Assembly (NCBI GenBank): GCA_018664365.1
Contig: JABJOK010000073.1
Coordinates: 1-6,250, forward strand
DNA length: 6,250 bases
Reading direction: 5' to 3'
From: Candidatus Peregrinibacteria bacterium
Lineage (GTDB): Bacteria > Patescibacteriota > Gracilibacteria > UBA1369 > LOWO2-01-FULL-3
Shown here: positions 1-5,635 of the stretch, one piece after another
How the letters are laid out: each line of letters starts with the position of its first letter
How positions within the stretch are numbered: the stretch's first letter is position 1
Notes under the pieces: generated by a model
Told to the model about the DNA's origin: nothing
The model's input: only the letters and a program-made list of their open reading frames with translations
The model's database searches: none
Made by a program: the position numbers and the translations under genes

Positions 1-864
1 CATCTCTATCTTGTCGAATTGATGTACACGGATTATTCCTGCTGTGTCTTTTCCATAAGATCCAGCTTCACGCCGGAAGCATGTAGAGAATCCTGCATAT
101 CGCATTGGAAGTTTCTTTTCTTCAAGGATTTCCGTGTAGTGAAGCATTGTTAGTGGAACTTCAGAAGTTCCTACTAGGAATAAGTCATCTCCTTCTGGAT
201 TTTCAGGAGTTGATGGGTTTACGCTGTAGACTTCATTTCTATCTGCAGGAAAGAATCCAGTAGCGTACATTGCCTCTTCTTTTACTAGAACTGGTGGAAT
301 CACAGCTGTGAATCCTTTAGCTGTTAGTTTATGAAGAATGTGTTGTACGATTGCGAATTCTAGCAGTGCTGCGTCTCCTTTTAGGTAATAGAAACGTGCT
401 CCAGAAGTTCTAACTCCTCTTTCGATGTCGATAATATCTAGATCTTTTCCAAGTTGAATGTGATCTTTTGGCTCAAAGTCGAATTTTGGCTTTTCTCCGT
501 GTGTTTTTACTACTTCATTGTCTTCTTCTGTCATTCCATCTGGAACAGAATCCAGAGTTGGATTTGGTACACTAGGGGCTAGGCGGTCGATTTCGGTCTC
601 TAGCTCTTCAATTTCTGGTTCTAATGCTTTAATTTCTTCTTTTACTTTTCCCATCTCTTCAAGTAGAGCAGTCTTGTCTTCTGCTTGAGGAATTTCTTTA
701 GAAACTTTGTTCTGTCTTGCTCTTAATTCTTCAACTTTTTGAAGTGCTTCGTTTCGTTTTTCATAAAGTTCGATAATCTTGTCGATGTCTACTTTTACAT
801 GCTTCTTTTTTGCTCCTGCTTTAACTCCTTCAGGGTCTTCTACTATGAATTTTACGTCGTACAT
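1..864 (-). CDS. serS: Seryl-tRNA synthetase, N-terminal 288 residues (cut by the left window edge)
   Basis: Cytosolic class II aminoacyl-tRNA synthetase that charges tRNA-Ser with serine using ATP. It starts at ATG 862-864 and stays open to base 1, so only the first 288 residues are visible; the family is usually about 420-430 residues. Residues about 28-95 are Glu/Lys-rich and heptad-like, as expected for the antiparallel coiled-coil arm that binds the long variable arm of tRNA-Ser. The catalytic core follows. A motif-1 region lies around 168-191, ending in IPP. The serine-site signature VGTSEVPL is at 231-238, where the family usually has a T-x-E-V-P-L form. Motif 2 is at about 263-288 (FRREAGSYGKDTAGIIR then HQFDK). 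Motif 3 must lie beyond the window. The gene begins 10 bp after the efp stop and has no Shine-Dalgarno, so it is probably translated from the efp transcript. The family call is secure. Confidence 0.96.
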   Translation of the reverse strand, partial: MYDVKFIVEDPEGVKAGAKKKHVKVDIDKIIELYEKRNEALQKVEELRARQNKVSKEIPQAEDKTALLEEMGKVKEEIKALEPEIEELETEIDRLAPSVPNPTLDSVPDGMTEEDNEVVKTHGEKPKFDFEPKDHIQLGKDLDIIDIERGVRTSGARFYYLKGDAALLEFAIVQHILHKLTAKGFTAVIPPVLVKEEAMYATGFFPADRNEVYSVNPSTPENPEGDDLFLVGTSEVPLTMLHYTEILEEKKLPMRYAGFSTCFRREAGSYGKDTAGIIRVHQFDKIEM

Positions 865-874
865 ATTTAATGGT

Positions 875-1435
875 TTAAGCTTTTGATACGTAGGTGCCGT
901 CTTCTGTATTGATGATTATTTTTTCACCTTGGTTTATGAAGAGGGGAACCTTGAGTTTTGTTCCTGTCTCAATGGTTACTTCTTTGCTGGCATTTCCCGA
1001 GGCTGTGTCTCCTTTTGCCCCTGGAGCAGCTTCTGTTACTTCAAACTCCATTTTTGCTTGTAGCTGAATTGAAACTGGAATTCCTTCAATATATAGAGCG
1101 TGGCATTCTGAACCGTCTTTCATGTATTTTGTAGCTTCTCCTAGAATAGCTTCATCAAGTTGGAATTGTTCGTAGGTTTCATTGTCCATGAAGTGGTAGT
1201 CAGCACCGTCGTTATATAGAAACTGTGACCTTTTTCTTATTGTATCGATTAGTTCGACAGCTTCTCCTGATTTGAATGTGTTTTCAATTACTTGATCAGT
1301 CTTTAGGTTTTTTAGTTTTGCCTTTGTAAATGCTTGTCCTTTACCAGGGTTTGTAAATTTAGTGCTTACAATGAGCCATGGTTGGTTTTTGTATGAAATG
1401 GCCATTCCTTTTTGAATACTTGTTGTTGTTGGCAT
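875..1435 (-). CDS. efp: Translation elongation factor P
   Basis: EF-P binds the ribosome between the P and E sites and relieves stalling at polyproline stretches. The protein is 186 residues, the normal family length, and is collinear with E. coli EF-P. Domain I (about 1-65) carries the exposed loop NPGKGQAF at 29-36, whose tip Lys32 is equivalent to E. coli Lys34, the residue modified by beta-lysylation there. The OB-like domain II includes FLYNDG (72-77) and HFMDNETYEQ (81-90). Domain III carries PGAKGDTASG (138-147) and the C-terminal signature region TGTKLKVPLFINQGE (157-171). A Lys rather than Arg at the tip argues against the EarP-rhamnosylated type. No modification enzyme (EpmA or EpmB) is in the window, so the modification state is unknown. 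It starts 2 bp after the pgl stop and lacks a Shine-Dalgarno, which suggests translational coupling. Its presence after pentose phosphate genes looks like operon packing. Confidence 0.97.
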   Translation of the reverse strand: MPTTTSIQKGMAISYKNQPWLIVSTKFTNPGKGQAFTKAKLKNLKTDQVIENTFKSGEAVELIDTIRKRSQFLYNDGADYHFMDNETYEQFQLDEAILGEATKYMKDGSECHALYIEGIPVSIQLQAKMEFEVTEAAPGAKGDTASGNASKEVTIETGTKLKVPLFINQGEKIIINTEDGTYVSKA

Positions 1436-1437
1436 AA

Positions 1438-2028
1438 TTAATTTGTGAAGTGAACTGTTATTTCAGGATGTGATTGTAGCTTATTTGCTGGAAATTTTGA
1501 AATTGCATTTTGTTTGTCTGCTCCCTTTAAGAGGACTAAGAGTTTTTTTGATTTATTAATCGTAGAGAATGTTAGGGTGAGACGGTCTTTGACTGCGAAT
1601 TGGTCTGTTTGGGTGTGGGCAACTGATTCTGTGAATTCGGGTGAGTCTGGGAAAAGTGAGGCAGTGTGTCCATCTGAGCCAATTCCTAGGATTATTAGGT
1701 CGAATTGTTCTGGAAGCTTTGCGGCATATTTTTTTATAGATTCTTCAATTGGTAGTGATGTGTCGAATGTTTTGAAATTTTGTGGTCTTAAAGTTTCTCG
1801 TATCATTTTTTTATTAGAATCTTTGTCAGTGGGGGATATGTACCTTTCGTCTACTTGGTAGAATTCTACTTCTAGATTTAGTTTTGCGAGCTCTTTGAAT
1901 ATGGGAACAGGTGTTGATCCACCGCTTAGTGCAATTTTTGCATTTGGATTTTCCTCTGCAATTTTTTTGATAAATTCAACAGACTCTTTTATAAAATCTT
2001 CTTCTTTTGAAAAGGTAGTTGTGTTCAT
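1438..2028 (-). CDS. pgl: 6-phosphogluconolactonase (short form)
   Basis: Hydrolyses 6-phosphoglucono-1,5-lactone to 6-phosphogluconate, the second step of the oxidative pentose phosphate pathway, in the cytosol. It belongs to the SugB/DevB (NagB-like) family. The visible signatures are the phosphate-binding loop SGGSTP (35-40), DERY (60-63), DSN (70-72) and the highly conserved GIGSDGHTASLFP (115-127), followed by RLTLTF (149-154). At 196 residues it is shorter than the usual 225-260: the N-terminus is tight, the linker before residue 110 is short, and the chain stops at HPEITVHFTN, before the D-x-x-A helix that normally ends the family. All core motifs are present, so I read it as a compact active enzyme and not a pseudogene. 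The ATG overlaps the zwf stop by one base (TAATG), a classic coupling arrangement. Substrate delivery from the neighbouring zwf product and onward use by gnd support the assignment. Confidence 0.93.
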   Translation of the reverse strand: MNTTTFSKEEDFIKESVEFIKKIAEENPNAKIALSGGSTPVPIFKELAKLNLEVEFYQVDERYISPTDKDSNKKMIRETLRPQNFKTFDTSLPIEESIKKYAAKLPEQFDLIILGIGSDGHTASLFPDSPEFTESVAHTQTDQFAVKDRLTLTFSTINKSKKLLVLLKGADKQNAISKFPANKLQSHPEITVHFTN

Positions 2029-3446
2029 TAGTGGTTATCAAACCATTTAAATCCGTCGAGTTTTGTAAGATCTTCTTGAGATCTTGGTCCAGGTGATCCT
2101 TTCTTATATTTTTCAACTTTTGGCTTATTTTTTTTGACGAAGTTCGTGATTTTATCAATTATTTTCCAGGTTGCTATTATCTCAGGGAACGATAGGAAGT
2201 TACAGCGTTTTTGGCGGACAACATCGAGTAGAAGGAGTCCGTGTTCTGGAAGGCAAAAATCACCATCGCATGCTATGGAATCGGATGTTTCTAGTGATTG
2301 ATAATTGGACTTAGCTCCATGTTTGTTGATAAGCCTGATGTTTATTTTTTCGTTTGGTTGAAGTTCAAATATGATTCGGTTTGGTTCCTCTTCTTTTGGC
2401 TGAAATCCGAACTTTTTAAGCTCTACTACAACGTAGGTGTGTTTTTCGTGAAGTTGTTTCCCTGTTCTTATATAGATAGGAACTTTGTACCAGCTTTCAC
2501 GATCAATGAAGAGTCTTAGTCCGGCAAATGTCTCTGTTTTTGAAGACTTGGGTACATCTTTTTGAGAGTTGTATCCTTCGTATTGACCTAGTACTAGGTT
2601 TTTCTGGGATTCAATAAATCTTAGTGCGGAAAGGATTGTGTATTTTTCTCGGTGAAGAGATTCTTCTGTTTCTGAGATGGGAATAGACATCCCTACGAGG
2701 GCCAGAATTTGTAGAAGATGTGATTGAATCATGTCTTTTACTGTTCCAACTTTATCGAAATATCCTATTCGTGATTCGACTCCTAATTTTTCAAAGGCAG
2801 TTATCTGTATGTTTGCTACTTCAGGGCCTTTCATCATTAGATTAAGCATTCTGTTTGCATGTCTAAGATTAAGAATGCTTTGGACTGCTGATTTTCCAAG
2901 ATAGTGGTCTAGTAGATAAACAGCCTCTTCATGGAAATATCGGGCAACAAAGTGGAATAGCTCTTCTGCGGACTGAGTATCTTCTCCGAATGGTTTTTCT
3001 ATGATTAGGCGAAGGTCTTCATTTGGTCTACGTCGTGTGTCTCCCAGGTTCTTGATGATGTCTTTGAAAACTGTTGGCGGAACGGAAAAATATGCAAGCT
3101 TCATCATTATTTTTGGCCCCTTGAGTTTCTTGAGATAGTTTCTATATTCTATAAAATCTGATTTGCGGCTGTATTGCCCCGCAAAGTAGGTGATGTGTTT
3201 GAGTATAGATTTTATTATTTTTGGATCTGGATTTTTGTGAGCTTTCTTTATGCTGTCTGTGAATATTTTATGGAAATCTTGATTGCTCATTTTGGTTCGA
3301 GCGTATCCCACAATGTAATATTCTTTAGGTAGGCGTTTTTGTTCTGCGAGACTATATAAAGCAGGAAAAAGTTTAAGTTTTGCTAGATCGCCGGAAGCTC
3401 CGAATATTGTTAGGACGAATGGTTTGTCTATTTTGAAGATTTGCAT
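2028..3446 (-). CDS. zwf: Glucose-6-phosphate 1-dehydrogenase
   Basis: Oxidises glucose 6-phosphate to 6-phosphogluconolactone with reduction of NAD(P)+, the entry step of the oxidative pentose phosphate pathway. Numbering from ATG 3444-3446 (472 residues, near the usual 480-495), the Rossmann dinucleotide loop GASGDLAKLKL is at 16-26. GYAR at 47-50 has an Arg placed to contact the NADP 2'-phosphate. EKPFG is at 150-154, the substrate/active-site motif DHYLGK at 180-185, the probable catalytic His at 243 within DMIQSHLLQ, IYIRTGK at 324-330, and a C-terminal GSPGP...DGFKW block at 450-468. The frame also stays open to a GTG at 3510-3512, but that adds 22 residues lying inside the conserved end of gnd. 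I prefer the ATG 10 bp after the gnd stop. The residues around DHYLGK deviate from the family (Leu-Leu before, Ser after). The stop overlaps the pgl start. Confidence 0.95.
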   Translation of the reverse strand: MQIFKIDKPFVLTIFGASGDLAKLKLFPALYSLAEQKRLPKEYYIVGYARTKMSNQDFHKIFTDSIKKAHKNPDPKIIKSILKHITYFAGQYSRKSDFIEYRNYLKKLKGPKIMMKLAYFSVPPTVFKDIIKNLGDTRRRPNEDLRLIIEKPFGEDTQSAEELFHFVARYFHEEAVYLLDHYLGKSAVQSILNLRHANRMLNLMMKGPEVANIQITAFEKLGVESRIGYFDKVGTVKDMIQSHLLQILALVGMSIPISETEESLHREKYTILSALRFIESQKNLVLGQYEGYNSQKDVPKSSKTETFAGLRLFIDRESWYKVPIYIRTGKQLHEKHTYVVVELKKFGFQPKEEEPNRIIFELQPNEKINIRLINKHGAKSNYQSLETSDSIACDGDFCLPEHGLLLLDVVRQKRCNFLSFPEIIATWKIIDKITNFVKKNKPKVEKYKKGSPGPRSQEDLTKLDGFKWFDNH

Positions 3447-3456
3447 GAGTTGTTTG

Positions 3457-4854
3457 TTACCAGTCTGTGTGGAATGTTCCTTTTTTGTCGATGCGTTCGT
3501 AGGTGTGGGCACCGAATAGATCGCGTTGTGCTTGAATTAAATTTTGTGGAAGTCTGAGTTTTCTTATGGAATCGTAATAGGCAAGGGATGCTGATAGTGC
3601 TGGCATAGGAATCCCTTTTGCTGTTCCAAGTTCGACTGTTTTTCGCCAGTTTTTTTGTGGCTTTCCATCAACCATTTCTAGTATTTCTTTAACTGCTTTT
3701 ATGGCAGCTGGTTTTTTGTCGCTGTATATTCTTTGGAATAGGTCTAAATAATTTGATCTAATGATACATCCACCACGCCATATACGAGATGTTTCACTTA
3801 GGTCTAAATTCCAATTGTGTTCTTGGCTAGCCTTCATAAGAAGTTCGAATCCTTGTGCGTAGGCTATTAGAGTTCCTATTTCTAAAGAGCTTTGTGCTAA
3901 GGCTTTTATCTGTGATTTATTTGGAACTTTTATCGTGTTTAATTTTTCAGGAGATCCGAATCTTCTGTGTCTTAAATCTTGGTTTCCGGATGTGATACGA
4001 GCATCAACGGCAGCATTAATTGTGGGAGTAGGTACTCCGTAATCAAATGCAGCTATTGAAGTCCATTTCCCAGTTCCTTTTTGTCCTGCTGAGTCTTTGA
4101 TTACATCGATAAGATCTTTTTTGCTGAAAGGATCTTTTTCTTTAAATATTCTGGCTGTGATTTCTAGCAAGAATGAATTCAAAGGCTTGTTGAAGTCCTC
4201 AAAAGCTTTTGAAAGTTCTTTGTTGGAAAACTTTCCTATGTGTTTAAGTATGTCATAAGTTTCTGCAATTAATTGCATCACAGCATATTCAATTCCGTTG
4301 TGAACCATTTTTACGAAGTGTCCGCTTCCGCCTTTTCCGACGTATGAGATGCATGTTCCTCCGAGGCCATCTTTTGCTGCGGCGGGAGCAAGAATTTTTT
4401 CCAGTTTGCTGTATGCCACTTTATTTCCGCCAGGCATCATGCTTGGTCCGTTTAGGGCTCCTTCTTCTCCACCGCTAATCCCCATGCCAATGAAGTGAAT
4501 GCCTTTTTTTGAAAGCTCTTCTTGTCTGCGTGCAGTATCTTTGTAGTTACTGTTCCCTCCATCGATGACTGTGTCATTCTTGTCGAGTAGTGGGAGTAGT
4601 TTGTTTATAAAAATGTCGACAGGCTCGCCTGACTTGACCATTAGGATTATTTTTCTCGGTTTCGCTAATTTTTTAGTGAATTCTTTTAATGTTTTTGAGC
4701 CATCAAGAGTTTCACTACCGAATTCCTTAATGAACTGAGTTGTTTTTTCTGTGGTTCGATTGAAAACTGTAATTCTGCTGTTTCGTGAAATGTTGCGAGC
4801 AAGATTTGCTCCCATTACAGCGAGCCCAATTAGTCCAATATCTGATTTCTCCAT
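3457..4854 (-). CDS. gnd: 6-phosphogluconate dehydrogenase, decarboxylating, NADP-type
   Basis: Oxidatively decarboxylates 6-phosphogluconate to ribulose 5-phosphate, releasing CO2 and NADPH. The 465 residues match the long, E. coli-like form (about 468). The NADP fold has GLIGLAVMGANLARN at 7-21, with NRT at 32-34 after strand 2, where Arg-Thr favours NADP over NAD. DGGNSNYKDTARR is at 98-110. The substrate loop is GMGISGGEEGALNGPSMMPG at 123-142. The catalytic segment YVGKGGSGHFVKMVHNGIEY (171-190) holds Lys182, His185, Asn186 and Glu189. The all-alpha C-terminal domain shows GQKGTGKW (257-264), a VPTPTINAAVDAR block (274-286), WRGGCIIRS (359-367) and the closing RDLFGAHTYERID (444-456), which completes the neighbouring subunit's active site in the dimer. 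It is complete with no missing catalytic residue. The start directly abuts the LOG stop in the same frame. A TATAAT hexamer lies 9 nt upstream, and a GGAGGT lies too far upstream (24 nt) to be a normal ribosome site. Confidence 0.97.
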   Translation of the reverse strand: MEKSDIGLIGLAVMGANLARNISRNSRITVFNRTTEKTTQFIKEFGSETLDGSKTLKEFTKKLAKPRKIILMVKSGEPVDIFINKLLPLLDKNDTVIDGGNSNYKDTARRQEELSKKGIHFIGMGISGGEEGALNGPSMMPGGNKVAYSKLEKILAPAAAKDGLGGTCISYVGKGGSGHFVKMVHNGIEYAVMQLIAETYDILKHIGKFSNKELSKAFEDFNKPLNSFLLEITARIFKEKDPFSKKDLIDVIKDSAGQKGTGKWTSIAAFDYGVPTPTINAAVDARITSGNQDLRHRRFGSPEKLNTIKVPNKSQIKALAQSSLEIGTLIAYAQGFELLMKASQEHNWNLDLSETSRIWRGGCIIRSNYLDLFQRIYSDKKPAAIKAVKEILEMVDGKPQKNWRKTVELGTAKGIPMPALSASLAYYDSIRKLRLPQNLIQAQRDLFGAHTYERIDKKGTFHTDW

Positions 4855-5550
4855 TTATAATAAATTATAATCTTTTTTACCTCCGCAATATGGTCCTTTT
4901 CCTTTGTGATAATCTTTGTGGGTTTTTTGTAGAATTTTCATGGCCTCCTTGTTGTTTTTAGCAACGTATATGTGATCAAGGTCGCCTTTACTCATTAGTC
5001 CTTTTTTCAATGGATAACGTTTTGTCCATTTAATAAGTTGAGCCCACATATCTCCAACAACAATTATTGGAACTGGATCAATGTGTTTTACCTGTACAAG
5101 TTGCCATGTGTAGAAGAGCTCTAAACATGTTCCAATTCCTCCTGGCATTACAACGATTGCATTTGATAGTGCCATAAAGTGGTCCAGCCTGTTTGAAAAT
5201 TTGCTGAATGTTTTTGAAATTTCTAGATGATGATTTGCTTCTGCTTCCCAAGGAAGTTTTATAATTAGTCCGATTGAATCTGCCTTATTGTCTTTGTCTC
5301 CTACCTCATGTCCTGCGTTTCCTGCATCCATAAGTCCTGGTCCTCCTCCTGTTATAATGTCCCATCCGTTTTCACCAATGTCTTTTGCAAGATTGAAGAC
5401 TTCTTTGTAAGTTTTGTCTCCAGGTCGTAGTCGTGCTGATCCAAAAATAGTTACGCGAAAATCCTTTTTGTCTTTTAGTTCTGTTTTGATAGTTTTCTTT
5501 GGAGCTTTTGGAGTGATTTTTTTGCGAGTAGTTTTCCTTTTTGCTGGCAT
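4855..5550 (-). CDS. LOG-family (TIGR00730-like) putative nucleotide 5'-monophosphate phosphoribohydrolase
   Basis: A Rossmann-like protein of the LOG family, often misnamed lysine decarboxylase. Characterised members hydrolyse nucleoside 5'-monophosphates to a free base and ribose 5-phosphate, and plant and some bacterial ones activate cytokinins. Visible signatures are FGSAR (36-40), TGGGPGLMDAGNAG (67-80), NRLDHFM (120-126) and the hallmark PGGIGTCLE (136-144). Arg121 and Glu144 are 23 residues apart, the spacing of the catalytic Arg/Glu pair as I recall it from the family; the usual Lys after that Arg is Leu122, and the first Glu of the usual EE is Leu143. The first 30 residues are a tail with 13 Lys/Arg, probably disordered and outside the fold. 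It is 231 residues long, against about 180-200 for simple LOG proteins. It follows an extended -10 promoter and abuts gnd, so it is likely the first gene of the pentose phosphate unit. The family is clear; the substrate is inferred. Confidence 0.88.
   Translation of the reverse strand: MPAKRKTTRKKITPKAPKKTIKTELKDKKDFRVTIFGSARLRPGDKTYKEVFNLAKDIGENGWDIITGGGPGLMDAGNAGHEVGDKDNKADSIGLIIKLPWEAEANHHLEISKTFSKFSNRLDHFMALSNAIVVMPGGIGTCLELFYTWQLVQVKHIDPVPIIVVGDMWAQLIKWTKRYPLKKGLMSKGDLDHIYVAKNNKEAMKILQKTHKDYHKGKGPYCGGKKDYNLL
4864..4869 (-). promoter_or_regulatory. Possible internal -10 hexamer (TATAAT) for gnd
   Basis: A perfect TATAAT on the minus strand falls within the last LOG codons (Asp-Tyr-Asn-Leu), 9 nt before the gnd ATG. 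A start about 7 nt downstream would give a nearly leaderless gnd mRNA. No convincing -35 or TGn extension accompanies it, and the region is very AT-rich, so chance is a serious alternative. Confidence 0.22.
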
Positions 5551-5554
5551 AGAA

Positions 5555-5578
5555 AGAGGTTTAAATTTTTCTGCCTCT
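5555..5578. repeat. Short inverted repeat AGAGG-N14-CCTCT between promoter and LOG start
   Basis: A perfect 5-bp inverted repeat (5555-5559 and 5574-5578) with a 14-base AT-rich spacer lies directly downstream of the -10 hexamer and across the predicted transcription start. It could be an operator half-site pair or chance. It is too short and its loop too AT-rich to be an intrinsic terminator, and no T-run follows it in either direction. Confidence 0.3.
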
Positions 5579-5587
5579 AGTATAGCA
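5579..5587 (-). promoter_or_regulatory. Extended -10 promoter for the LOG-gnd-zwf-pgl-efp-serS unit
   Basis: On the minus strand this reads TGCTATACT, that is the TGn extension plus TATACT (five of six matches to TATAAT). It sits in the only sizeable intergenic gap of the window (75 bp). No good TTGACA-like hexamer is found 16-18 bp upstream, which fits an extended -10 promoter. The predicted start is near 5572, giving a leader of about 22 nt before the LOG ATG at 5550. That leader carries no Shine-Dalgarno close to the ATG. Inferred from sequence only. Confidence 0.55.
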
Positions 5588-5617
5588 AAAAGAATCTGAA
5601 ATACGAGTTCGGTTTTC

Positions 5618-5635
5618 TATAGATTTTATAGATTT
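5618..5635. repeat. Tandem 9-bp duplication spanning the transketolase stop codon
   Basis: The plus strand reads TATAGATTT twice in a row. On the coding strand the end of the gene is AAT CTA TAA followed by AAT CTA TAG, so the last two codons and the stop are duplicated, giving a second in-frame stop nine bases downstream. It looks like a recent replication-slippage event that did not alter the protein. Confidence 0.7.

Noticed and set aside
1514..1861. Plus-strand open frame of 115 codons
   Set aside because: It lies wholly antisense to pgl, whose minus-strand product carries all family motifs; the plus-strand protein has no recognisable domain.
2032..2045. Perfect 5-bp inverted repeat with a 4-base loop just upstream of the pgl ATG
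   Set aside because: The stem is short and AT-rich, lies inside zwf codons and would be weak; such repeats occur by chance at this composition.
1976..2158. Minus-strand 60-codon open frame across the zwf-pgl junction
   Set aside because: It overlaps the well-conserved end of zwf and the start of pgl in a different frame, and its very basic composition reflects the AT-rich codons read out of frame.
2298..2519. Plus-strand 73-codon open frame rich in Phe, Val and Leu, resembling a membrane protein
   Set aside because: Antisense to the conserved C-terminal domain of zwf; hydrophobic antisense frames are expected opposite Lys/Glu-rich coding DNA.
5414..5599. Plus-strand 61-codon open frame
   Set aside because: Mostly antisense to the LOG N-terminal coding region, where the Lys-rich tail creates a spurious Phe/Val-rich frame; no start signal is seen.
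5551..5625. Search for a terminator after the transketolase gene
   Set aside because: A short T-run is present on the coding strand near 5587-5592 but no GC-containing stem precedes it, so readthrough from transketolase into the LOG gene cannot be excluded.
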